From SKLM01 sp964542755 (GTDB lineage Bacteria; Chloroflexota; Anaerolineae; B4-G1), in the NCBI GenBank assembly GCA_964542755.1, contig CAZIWL010000008.1, forward strand, positions 1 to 64,000: 64,000 bases of DNA. The letters are read 5' to 3'. Below the pieces are notes generated by a model that did not search any database, was not told where the DNA came from, and saw only the letters and a list, made by a program, of their open reading frames with translations. How positions within the stretch are numbered: position 1 is the first letter of the stretch; every line of letters begins with the position of its first letter. Shown in pieces: positions 52,577-59,434 of this stretch. The translations under genes were made by a program, and so were the position numbers.

Positions 52577-52945
52577 TCAGTAGGCGCCGATATCTCTCAG
52601 GCGCGCGTCGTCGATGCCGAAATGGTGGGCAATCTCGTGGCGAACCACGCGCTGGACGATACGACGCACCTCGTCGTCGGTCCTGGCGCGCATTTGGATG
52701 GGGCGGCGGTAGATGCTGATCTTGTCCGGGAGAACGAGGTTGTAGCCCCGACCGCGCTTCGTGCGGGGCACACCGTGATAAAAGCCCAGAAGCTGGGTGG
52801 GGTGGCGCAGGCCTGCGCGTCGGAGCGTGCCACCATCGGCCCAATCCTCGATGACCACGTCCACGTTATCCAGGGCGTGCTGGATGTCCTCGGGGAGGTT
52901 GTCCAGTGCCTCTGCAACGAGTCTCTCGAACGCTTCTCGTTTCAC
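52577..52945 (-). CDS. Small zincin-type metallopeptidase family protein
   Basis: A 122-residue protein with HEIAHHFGIDD near the C-terminus (His103, Glu104, His107; Asp111/112 as possible third ligand), matching the minimal 'metallopeptidase family' zincins found in Actinobacteria and Chloroflexi. The N-terminal half (FERLVAEALDNLPEDIQHAL) is the typical helix pair. No signal peptide. The start is GTG 52945: it directly follows a TATAAT box, leaving no room for a ribosome-binding site, so the mRNA is probably leaderless. Its biological substrate is unknown. Confidence 0.8.
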   Translation of the reverse strand: MKREAFERLVAEALDNLPEDIQHALDNVDVVIEDWADGGTLRRAGLRHPTQLLGFYHGVPRTKRGRGYNLVLPDKISIYRRPIQMRARTDDEVRRIVQRVVRHEIAHHFGIDDARLRDIGAY

Positions 52946-52952
52946 AGCGCCG

Positions 52953-52961
52953 ATTATAGCA
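52953..52961 (-). promoter_or_regulatory. Extended -10 promoter of a leaderless gene
   Basis: On the minus strand TGC-TATAAT (52961-52953) lies 7 nt before the GTG at 52945. A transcript starting at the normal distance would begin at the start codon itself. No good -35 is present, which is compatible with an extended -10 element. Confidence 0.65.
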
Positions 52962-53496
52962 TAGAATACCTTACAACGCACCCGCCGTCCCCGCGTTACA
53001 GTCCCAACGGCGGTGACCCCTGTTATCCGACCGGTAATGCAAACTCCACTGCAGTCTCTCTGGGCCCGAGGCACTCACCTGAACTACCGGTATCGAAGGA
53101 CTTGCCGCTGAGGCATTGCTTGGGCAGATCCACCCTGCTGCCTCGAAGGCGGGAGGCGGCAGTCTGCAAACCGCCTTGCGCGCGAGTTCGGCTATGGGGC
53201 GGCACATCCGGCGAGGCTATTGGCCTTGCTGCAATATGCATTGCGGCAAGGCTGGCCGTTCTCTGGGGTCGGGGGTGAAAGGGCGGCGGGAGAGAGGGTG
53301 AGGTGAGGCCCTTCGTATAGTACACAAGGCGGCGAATCTGCTGCCCTGCGCAGCGCCTGTCGCGCACTACACGTCATATATCAGGCCGTGGGCACAGCCC
53401 CCGCGGATGCCGTCGGGGGAGACACGCTAGCAGGTGACCTCTCAAGCAAACGGGTGCTGGAGCCGTCCTCTGCACACACCCGCCGGAGGGCTGAGC
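52962..53496. other. Gene-free region with a strong hairpin
   Basis: About 530 bases between the metallopeptidase promoter and the isochorismatase-type gene. No frame looks like a real protein. The hairpin at 53224-53253 is the only clear structure. Confidence 0.4.
53224..53253. repeat. 13-bp hairpin with tetraloop
   Basis: GCCTTGCTGCAAT (53224-53236) pairs with ATTGCGGCAAGGC (53241-53253) around the loop ATGC, with one G-T pair at the middle. No T-tract follows on either strand. Confidence 0.6.
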
Positions 53497-54153
53497 TCAG
53501 ACTTGGCTGAGGCCTTGAATGAAGGACGTGGCGGTGGCTACGGCGCCGAACACGCCGTTCTCGACCTTGACGGACTCGATGGCCCAGCGGCGTAGGCCTT
53601 CCTCCACAGCGCCGCAGCAGTCGGCAAGGAGGAGGCAGTCGTACCCAAGGTCAACGGCTGCGCGAAGCGTGGAGTGGACGCAGACGTCGATGGTGTTGCC
53701 GCAGAGGGCCAGGTACCGGATCCCGGCCCCGTCCAGCAGGTGCCTGAGCTCGCCAGAGCAGAATGCGTTGATCGTCGTCTTCTGGATGACGGCCTCGCTT
53801 GGCTCCGGCTCCAGCTCCGGCACGATCTCCCAGCCCGGTTCTCCGCGGAGAGCCGGACCGGGAGAGGCTGAGCCGCGCGAATCAGCACCAGGAGCCGCCT
53901 CAGGGCGGCCAGATGGACGACTGTGCTGTGTGTAGACGACGTGGAGGCCGGTGCTTCGCGCAGCTCTGAGGACCCGGGCGATATGCGGTATGGGCGCCCG
54001 CAGAGGGGCTGTCTGGTAGCCAGCCCTTTCAATGTAGAAACCGGGCGTACAGTAGTCGTGCTGCATGTCCACCACGATAACAGCGCATTCGCCGGGCCGT
54101 GCGCGCGCAGCGGGCGGCCAGGGGTGCGGTTCAGCTGCGATTTGGAACTGCAT
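53497..54153 (-). CDS. Isochorismatase-family cysteine hydrolase
   Basis: A 218-residue amidohydrolase of the isochorismatase-like fold. The triad is visible: Asp29 (VIVVDMQHDYC), Lys125 (IQKTTINAFC) and Cys158 (CGNTIDVCVHSTLRAA), with the cis-peptide region before it. An insertion of about 25 residues rich in Gly/Pro/Ser (about 80-105) is longer than usual. The VDMQHDYCTPGF start and KTTINAF motif resemble RutB/biuret-hydrolase-type enzymes acting on ureido or amide bonds. Cytoplasmic; the real substrate is not evident from the neighbours. Confidence 0.85.
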   Translation of the reverse strand: MQFQIAAEPHPWPPAARARPGECAVIVVDMQHDYCTPGFYIERAGYQTAPLRAPIPHIARVLRAARSTGLHVVYTQHSRPSGRPEAAPGADSRGSASPGPALRGEPGWEIVPELEPEPSEAVIQKTTINAFCSGELRHLLDGAGIRYLALCGNTIDVCVHSTLRAAVDLGYDCLLLADCCGAVEEGLRRWAIESVKVENGVFGAVATATSFIQGLSQV

Positions 54154-54266
54154 CTATGGGTCTCCTATCTCAGCCTCTGCGGTGCTCATCTCAGGAGGGG
54201 TCACGTGAGAGATTACCCCGGGCTGAGCGCGGTGTCAAGCGCGCAGAACACTAGGTACTAGCCCTC

Positions 54267-54278
54267 GTATAATTATAC
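54267..54278. promoter_or_regulatory. Palindromic TATAAT element
   Basis: GTATAATTATAC is its own reverse complement and gives a perfect TATAAT on each strand. On the minus strand it could start the isochorismatase-type transcript about 113 nt before its ATG. No consensus -35 is found at the proper distance on either strand. Confidence 0.4.
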
Positions 54279-54564
54279 TTATGCGAATCATCACGTTACT
54301 CAAGAAGAAGCGCCTCCCGTGGCCTGCGCAGCAACCGCCTACCCCATTGAGAAGCCAGGCCTCTGGTCCCCACCTCACGGATACACACCAGATACCCGCA
54401 CCGGACCTGATCGCCGCCACGCCCGCGGCTGAGGCTAGGCCTCTCGGAAGCACTCAGTCCGTCGGCGCATCGCCTTCTGTCGTCGACGCCCGGCGCCCTG
54501 CCCCATCACGTCTGCGACGCCGCTCGCCACGCAGACCTGCCGCCGACCGTGGGGGCCGCAGCAC

Positions 54565-54592
54565 TTGCTGCACCATCCCTTTGTGTTAAAAT
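54565..54592 (+). promoter_or_regulatory. Promoter of the S41 peptidase / smpB operon
   Basis: TTGCTG (54565-54570), 16-nt spacer, TAAAAT (54587-54592) with TGt just upstream (extended -10). It lies 38 nt before the ATG at 54631. Confidence 0.65.
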
Positions 54593-54630
54593 ACCGACCG
54601 TTCGGAAGCATCCGAACACCTGTTCGATCC

Positions 54631-55794
54631 ATGGTAGAAGAGCATAAGAGTCGGTTGTTACTGGGCGCCACCATTGCTGTCCTCCTGGCACTGTCCTACG
54701 GTGCCGGTTTCGGCGTATACGCCCTCAGAGAACGGACCCAGGCTACCAGAACCCCCGGGGCGCCGGAGATGGCGCTTTTCTGGGAGGCCTGGGAGCGCGT
54801 GGATGAGCATTTCTATGGCGAGGTGCCGTCGGCGCAGGCACGCACGTACGGCGCCATTCGAGGGGCCCTCGGCCTTCTGGATGCTCACACGAGACTTGTG
54901 GAGCCGGTCCCCCGCTCGCTGGAGAAAGACGAGCTGCGCGGGGCGCACGGCGGCATTGGCGCCCGCTTGACCACCAACGACGCCGGTGAGGTCACGCTCG
55001 AGCCCTATCCGGGCTCCCCTGCTGAACGCGCGGGCATCACCGTCGGTGACGTGTTGACAGCAGTGGATGGCCGACGCCTCAGCGCTGGCACGCCAGCGGA
55101 TGACATCGCAGCGATGATCCGCGGCGACGTGGGCACTGAGGTCGAGATCACCGTCCGCAAGCCCTCGGGAGCTACCCGCACGGCCGTCGTGAAGCGGGAG
55201 CTGATCGAAATCCCGTCCGTGACCTGGCGGATGGAGACGGAGCTCACGGGATACGTCCGCGTGGACCGCTTCACAGAGCGGACCGCCGGGGAGCTGGCAT
55301 CGGCCCTGGACGGCCTGGACAGCGAAGGCGCTCGGGGACTGATCTTGGATCTGAGGGGTAACCGAGGTGGCCTGGTGGACACGGCCGTCACCGTCGCGGA
55401 GCGTTTCTTGAGGAAGGGCGACGTGGTGATGCGGCAGCGCGGGCGAGAGGCGGAGCGCACGTTCCGTGCAGACAGGAAAGGCGACCTCTCGACCCCTCTT
55501 GCCGTCCTCGTGGACGGAGACACCGCCAGTGCGGCGGAGATTGTGGCAGGCGCACTCAGGGATAACGACCGGGCGCGACTTTTCGGTGAGACGACGTTTG
55601 GGAAAGGCTCCGTCCAGGAGATCTACGACCTGGCCGACGGTTCCTCGCTTCACGTCACGTCGGCCATCTGGCTCACCCCCAACGGGCAGCCGATTGCGGG
55701 GGAAGGCCTAACACCCGACACCGAGGTCGCGGCCGACACAGAGGGCGAGGATACACCCCTCAGACGAGCTGTCGAATACCTAGAATCGGAGTAG
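54631..55794 (+). CDS. S41 C-terminal processing peptidase, membrane-anchored (copy 1)
   Basis: 387 residues: an N-terminal membrane anchor (about 9-32), a cap region, a PDZ domain (about 108-190 with PYPGSPAERAGITVGDVLTAVDG) and the S41 protease core. The Ser/Lys dyad is Ser300 (DGDTASAAEIVAG) and Lys325 (TTFGKGSVQE). It acts outside the membrane on C-termini of exported proteins. The next gene, 2 nt downstream, encodes a second S41 peptidase. The anchor with only a short linker distinguishes it from copy 2. The ATG has a weak ribosome-binding site. Confidence 0.9.
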   Translation: MVEEHKSRLLLGATIAVLLALSYGAGFGVYALRERTQATRTPGAPEMALFWEAWERVDEHFYGEVPSAQARTYGAIRGALGLLDAHTRLVEPVPRSLEKDELRGAHGGIGARLTTNDAGEVTLEPYPGSPAERAGITVGDVLTAVDGRRLSAGTPADDIAAMIRGDVGTEVEITVRKPSGATRTAVVKRELIEIPSVTWRMETELTGYVRVDRFTERTAGELASALDGLDSEGARGLILDLRGNRGGLVDTAVTVAERFLRKGDVVMRQRGREAERTFRADRKGDLSTPLAVLVDGDTASAAEIVAGALRDNDRARLFGETTFGKGSVQEIYDLADGSSLHVTSAIWLTPNGQPIAGEGLTPDTEVAADTEGEDTPLRRAVEYLESE

Positions 55795-55796
55795 AG

Positions 55797-57119
55797 ATGG
55801 ACAGAACGTCGCGCACGATCATCAGAGTCTTGCTGGTCACCATCATCGTCCTCGGTGCTGCTGCGGCCACGTTCGCCGCGGGGTTTGGGTCTGCCTGCTT
55901 ACTGACGCAACAGGGGGGTGATCTGCCGATCTGGTCATCGACCCCATCCCCTAGTGCGGACGAGAGCGAGTCTTCACCGTCGCCGCCGGGCCCAGAGCCG
56001 ACGGTGGAGCCGACGCCGACGCCCCGCCCCCGCCCGACACCGCGGAACGAGACGGAGCAGACTTTCCAGTTGTTCTGGGAGGTCTGGGACCTGGTACAGC
56101 GGCACTACTACGACGACCTGCCCGACATGCAGCAGGTGACCTACGCCGCGATCCGGGGCTTGTTGGAGACCCTGGGGGATAAGTACACGGCCTTCATCGA
56201 GCCAAGCGTCGCCACGATCCTGGAAGAGGACGCCACCGGCGAGTTCGAGGGCATTGGTGCTTTTGTGGACATGGACGAGGATGGGCGGGTTCGAATCGTC
56301 GACACGTTTGAAGGAGGGCCGGCGGAGGTGGCCGGCCTTCGGGCCGAGGACCGGGTCGTCGCCGTCGACGGCGAGTCCATTGTTGGGGACACCCTCTACG
56401 AGGCAATCGGGAAGATACGCGGGCCGGCCGGCTCCGCGGTGGAGTTGACCGTCGAGCGAGCCGAGGACGCCGAGCCATTTTCCGTGACTGTGGAGCGGGC
56501 GCGTCTGGAGATCCCCATCGTGGAGACGGAGATGCTGGAGGACAACATCGGCTACATCCGACTCCACGAGTTCAGCGCCACGGCCACGGAGGCGATGAAA
56601 GAAGGACTGGCTTCTCTGATGGAGGAGGATCCGGCGGGCATCGTGCTCGACCTGCGGCAGAATCCAGGGGGCTGGCTCGATCAGGCCATCGACGTGGCGG
56701 ATCTCTTTCTGGGCGACAAGCTGGTGGCCGTCGAGCGCTTCTCCGACGGAAGGGAGCGCGAGTTCAATGCCCGGGCGGGCGACGTGGCTGAGGACGTACC
56801 CCTCGTCGTTCTGGTGAATAACGGCTCGGCCAGCGCGTCGGAGATTGTGGCCGGAGCGATTCAGGATCACAAACGCGCTGTCTTGATCGGTTCCCCAACC
56901 TTCGGCAAGGGGTCGGTCCAACGCCCGTTCACACTTAGCGACGGGTCGGAGCTGCGGGTTACCGTGGCGCTCTGGTTCACGCCGGACGGTCAGCGGATTC
57001 AGGGGGAGGGCTTGAAGCCAGATATTGAGGTTCCCTGGACTGTGGACGAGCAACTCGAGGATCCAGATGATGATCCCCAACTTGAGCGTGCCATTGAGTA
57101 TCTCTCGGAAGGCGAATGA
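55797..57119 (+). CDS. S41 C-terminal processing peptidase, membrane-anchored (copy 2)
   Basis: 440 residues: transmembrane anchor (about 8-36), a Pro/Ser/Thr linker (about 48-85), cap, PDZ domain (about 145-235, with GAFVDMDEDGRVRIVDTF and GLRAEDRVVAVDG) and the S41 core with Ser346 (NNGSASASEIVAG) and Lys371 (TFGKGSVQ). The long linker would lift the protease off the membrane more than in copy 1. The stop overlaps the smpB ATG by 4 nt. GAGTAGAG at the end of copy 1 may serve as its ribosome-binding site. Confidence 0.92.
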   Translation: MDRTSRTIIRVLLVTIIVLGAAAATFAAGFGSACLLTQQGGDLPIWSSTPSPSADESESSPSPPGPEPTVEPTPTPRPRPTPRNETEQTFQLFWEVWDLVQRHYYDDLPDMQQVTYAAIRGLLETLGDKYTAFIEPSVATILEEDATGEFEGIGAFVDMDEDGRVRIVDTFEGGPAEVAGLRAEDRVVAVDGESIVGDTLYEAIGKIRGPAGSAVELTVERAEDAEPFSVTVERARLEIPIVETEMLEDNIGYIRLHEFSATATEAMKEGLASLMEEDPAGIVLDLRQNPGGWLDQAIDVADLFLGDKLVAVERFSDGREREFNARAGDVAEDVPLVVLVNNGSASASEIVAGAIQDHKRAVLIGSPTFGKGSVQRPFTLSDGSELRVTVALWFTPDGQRIQGEGLKPDIEVPWTVDEQLEDPDDDPQLERAIEYLSEGE

Positions 57120-57586
57120 TGGCTAGAGAAGGTATCAAGGTCGTCGCGAGGAATCGGAAGGCCCTTCACGACTATCACATCGAGGACCGCTACGAGGCAG
57201 GTCTTGTCCTAAAGGGCACGGAGATCAAGTCGATCCGCGAGGGGCGCGTCACCATCCGCGACGGTTTCGTGCGCCCGCGCGACGGCGAACTCTGGTTGCT
57301 GGACGTCCACATTGGTCACTACAAGCCGGCGGGGCAGTACTACGGTCACGACCCGATGCGACCGCGGAAGCTCCTCCTCCACCGTTATCAGATCGACCGG
57401 CTCATCTCGGAGGTAGAGCGGAGCGGCTATACCATCATCCCACTCCAGATGATCCTGCGAAACGGGCGAGCCAAAGTGGAGATTGCCCTGGCGAAGGGGA
57501 AGGCCAAGCACGATAAGCGGCGCTCCATCGCCGAGCGTGATGCGCAGCGAGAGATCGAGCGCGCGATGCGCGATCGCCGCCGGTGA
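57116..57586 (+). CDS. smpB: SsrA-binding protein SmpB
   Basis: A 156-residue OB-fold protein that brings tmRNA to stalled ribosomes for trans-translation. Typical features: NRKALHDYHIEDRYEAGLVL, GTEIKSIREGRV, DVHIGHYKPAG, RPRKLLLHR and a basic C-terminal tail (KGKAKHDKRRSIAERDAQRE) that enters the decoding centre. It overlaps the S41 peptidase gene (ATGATG) and the next gene (GTGA). Its partner tmRNA gene is not in the window. Confidence 0.95.
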   Translation: MMAREGIKVVARNRKALHDYHIEDRYEAGLVLKGTEIKSIREGRVTIRDGFVRPRDGELWLLDVHIGHYKPAGQYYGHDPMRPRKLLLHRYQIDRLISEVERSGYTIIPLQMILRNGRAKVEIALAKGKAKHDKRRSIAERDAQREIERAMRDRRR

Positions 57587-58407
57587 GACCGACGGTCGCC
57601 GACCCGTTCGAGGTCCTATCGGGTCTCGACGTGCGCACCGTAGGCGGGCTCAACGCCCTACCTGGGGAGCAGGGACGGTTGGCGTACTGCAGCCTTCTCC
57701 CGCTGGACGTCCTGCTCCGATTTGAACTCGATCCGGATCAGGTGGTAAGCAGTTCCTCGTCCTCCTTGTTCGAGGTAAGACCAGGGGCCAGCAGCGTCGA
57801 ACTGGAACTCCGTCACAGGCCGGCTGCCCAGGACCCTCTGCTCTACCTCCAACTCGCCGATACCACCACGAACCAGATCGAGGTGATGATGTTCATGGTG
57901 AATGACCCCGCCTCGGAGCGATTCGACACCGACCGGCTGCCCGACGGTACCCCAACAGCGTTTGCCACGGCGGCGCGAAACCTGCCTGAGGAGGTCAGGG
58001 CTATGCACGCAGGCCTTGCGCCGGGGCAGGTCCGGCAGGGGCTACGTTTGACTCGAGACCTGGTGCCAATTCTGGGGCGTTTTGTGTCCGCCCTGCACCA
58101 CGACGCCTACTACCTGCAACCTCTGGCATACCACAACGCCATCCTCTTTGAACGGCTGGGCTTTGCTTACGCGCTGGGCCTGGGGAGTATGGAGTGGATC
58201 AACCGCGAGTTCGCGCCCGGCGGCCTACTCCACCGCCGACTGGATGGAAGTACGCCATTTCGGTCGCCAGACGCCTGGCGGACCGTCCGCGCGCGCAGCT
58301 GGGCGATCCACGATGGGATCATGGACATGCCCTTCACCGGGGTGAAGATGTACAAGCGAGTTGGCGTCCACGCCGGCATCGTGACCTTCCCGTCGGCTGC
58401 GTGGTAG
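57583..58407 (+). CDS. Conserved-looking protein of unknown function, coupled to smpB
   Basis: 274 residues, no signal peptide or membrane helix. The start GTG overlaps the smpB stop (GTGA). The sequence has a beta-rich N-terminal half (about 1-130) and a helical C-terminal half with well-formed segments LHHDAYYLQPLAYHNAILFE and WAIHDGIMDMPFTGVKMYKR that suggest a real fold. I do not recognise the family. Codon use and composition match its neighbours. The position after smpB hints at a link with RNA or ribosome quality control, but this is only from context. Confidence 0.7.
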   Translation: MRPTVADPFEVLSGLDVRTVGGLNALPGEQGRLAYCSLLPLDVLLRFELDPDQVVSSSSSSLFEVRPGASSVELELRHRPAAQDPLLYLQLADTTTNQIEVMMFMVNDPASERFDTDRLPDGTPTAFATAARNLPEEVRAMHAGLAPGQVRQGLRLTRDLVPILGRFVSALHHDAYYLQPLAYHNAILFERLGFAYALGLGSMEWINREFAPGGLLHRRLDGSTPFRSPDAWRTVRARSWAIHDGIMDMPFTGVKMYKRVGVHAGIVTFPSAAW

Positions 58408-58443
58408 CGGCGCGTGACGGGCTTGACAACTATGCGAAGGCTT

Positions 58444-58467
58444 GCATCCCTCCTTGACAAGGGATGC
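58444..58467. promoter_or_regulatory. Palindromic operator-like repeat enclosing the -35 box
   Basis: Arms GCATCCCT (58444-58451) and AGGGATGC (58460-58467) are perfect reverse complements, separated by CCTTGACA. The central TTGACA is the -35 element of the S1-domain gene, so a dimeric protein bound here would block the polymerase. Confidence 0.55.
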
Positions 58468-58481
58468 GTCTGTAGTAGAAT
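58454..58481 (+). promoter_or_regulatory. Promoter of the S1-domain gene
   Basis: Consensus TTGACA (58454-58459), 16-nt spacer, TAGAAT (58476-58481), about 48 nt before the GTG at 58530. Confidence 0.75.
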
Positions 58482-58529
58482 AACGGATTGGGTTCGTCGT
58501 ACCGACATCATCAACTAGGAGGTAGTTAC

Positions 58530-59258
58530 GTGAGCGATAAGACAGATAGTAGACCGCTTTCCATCGAGGATCTTGAGCCGAAGATGCGACTGGAGGGCAC
58601 CGTGACCGAGATTGGTCTGCATGGTGCCGTCGTCGATGTCGGTTTGTCCTGCGAAGGTTTGCTGCACATCTCTCAGCTGGCCGGCGACGGGGAGGTTGAC
58701 GCCGTCTCCGAGGCTGTGAACGTTGGAGATGAGATCACGGTGTGGATCACAGAGGTACAGCCAGACCAGAATCGGGTCAGTCTGACCATGATCCAGCCGC
58801 CGGACGTCACCTGGAGTGAACTCAACGAGGGCCGAATCTACACTGGCCGGGTGACCCGCATCGAGCAGTACGGCGCATTCGTGGATATCGGCGCTGAACG
58901 ACCAGGCCTGCTGCACGTCCGAGAGATGTCCGCCGGGTACGTGGAGCATCCAACCGAGATGGTGAGTCTTGGCGATGAGATCGAGGTGCGCATCCTGCGT
59001 ATCGATCGTCAGAGACAGCGCATCGACCTGACCCGCCAGGGCCTCGAGCAGGAAGTAGTCGCAGAGCCGGAGCCGGAGGAGGCTGAGGAGGAAGAGCTAA
59101 CGCCTCAAACGGCGATGGAGGTTGCTATGGAGCGGGCCAAAGCGGATAGGAGCCGGGGCGTAGGCGACAAGCGCGCAGACAAGAAGCGAAAGGGCGACGA
59201 CACTGAGCGTGAGGACATCCTCGAGCGGACGCTGAGCCAGCACGCAAACGAGGAGTAG
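58530..59258 (+). CDS. Protein with two S1 RNA-binding domains
   Basis: 242 residues: two S1 domains (about 15-90: GTVTEIGLHGAVVDVGLSCEG; about 95-170: GRVTRIEQYGAFVDIGAERPG) followed by an acidic stretch (EPEPEEAEEEEL) and a charged, probably disordered tail rich in Lys/Arg/Asp. It resembles shortened ribosomal protein S1-like or YhgF/CvfB-type factors, and could assist mRNA binding or act as a general stress/translation factor. Start: GTG 58530 with AGGAGGTAGTTAC upstream; this is the strongest ribosome-binding site nearby. It has its own promoter with a palindrome. Confidence 0.88.
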   Translation: MSDKTDSRPLSIEDLEPKMRLEGTVTEIGLHGAVVDVGLSCEGLLHISQLAGDGEVDAVSEAVNVGDEITVWITEVQPDQNRVSLTMIQPPDVTWSELNEGRIYTGRVTRIEQYGAFVDIGAERPGLLHVREMSAGYVEHPTEMVSLGDEIEVRILRIDRQRQRIDLTRQGLEQEVVAEPEPEEAEEEELTPQTAMEVAMERAKADRSRGVGDKRADKKRKGDDTEREDILERTLSQHANEE

Positions 59259-59326
59259 GAGCCAAGTCCCTGGGGCTCGCCAGTCGGGTTCCCCTGGCCC
59301 CGAGAACCAGTCGTATTGGGATCACA

Positions 59327-59366
59327 GCCGATTTCTGTGGGCGGTGTCGAGAAAGCAGAAATCGGC
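59327..59366. terminator. Shared hairpin between convergent genes
   Basis: GCCGATTTCTG (59327-59337) pairs perfectly with CAGAAATCGGC (59356-59366) across an 18-nt loop. It lies between the ends of the S1-domain gene (+) and the membrane-protein gene (-). No long T-tract follows, so it may act as a bidirectional, weak or 3'-protecting element. Confidence 0.6.
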
Positions 59367-59434
59367 TTCGTCATACCTGGCGTGGAAAGCACTGCATCCA
59401 GCTTTCAGATCGGGCGTCCCGGCCTCCCGCAGCC

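Larger units (their letters stand above)
54154..54630. other. Divergent intergenic region
   Basis: About 480 bases between two divergent genes. It holds the palindromic TATAAT element at 54267-54278 and the promoter at 54565-54592. An open frame at 54281-54589 is Pro/Arg/Ala-rich with no recognisable fold; I do not call it a gene. Confidence 0.45.

Noticed and set aside
54281..54589. A possible 102-residue protein just after a TATAAT
   Set aside because: Pro/Arg/Ala-rich, no fold or motif and no ribosome-binding site; more likely noncoding.
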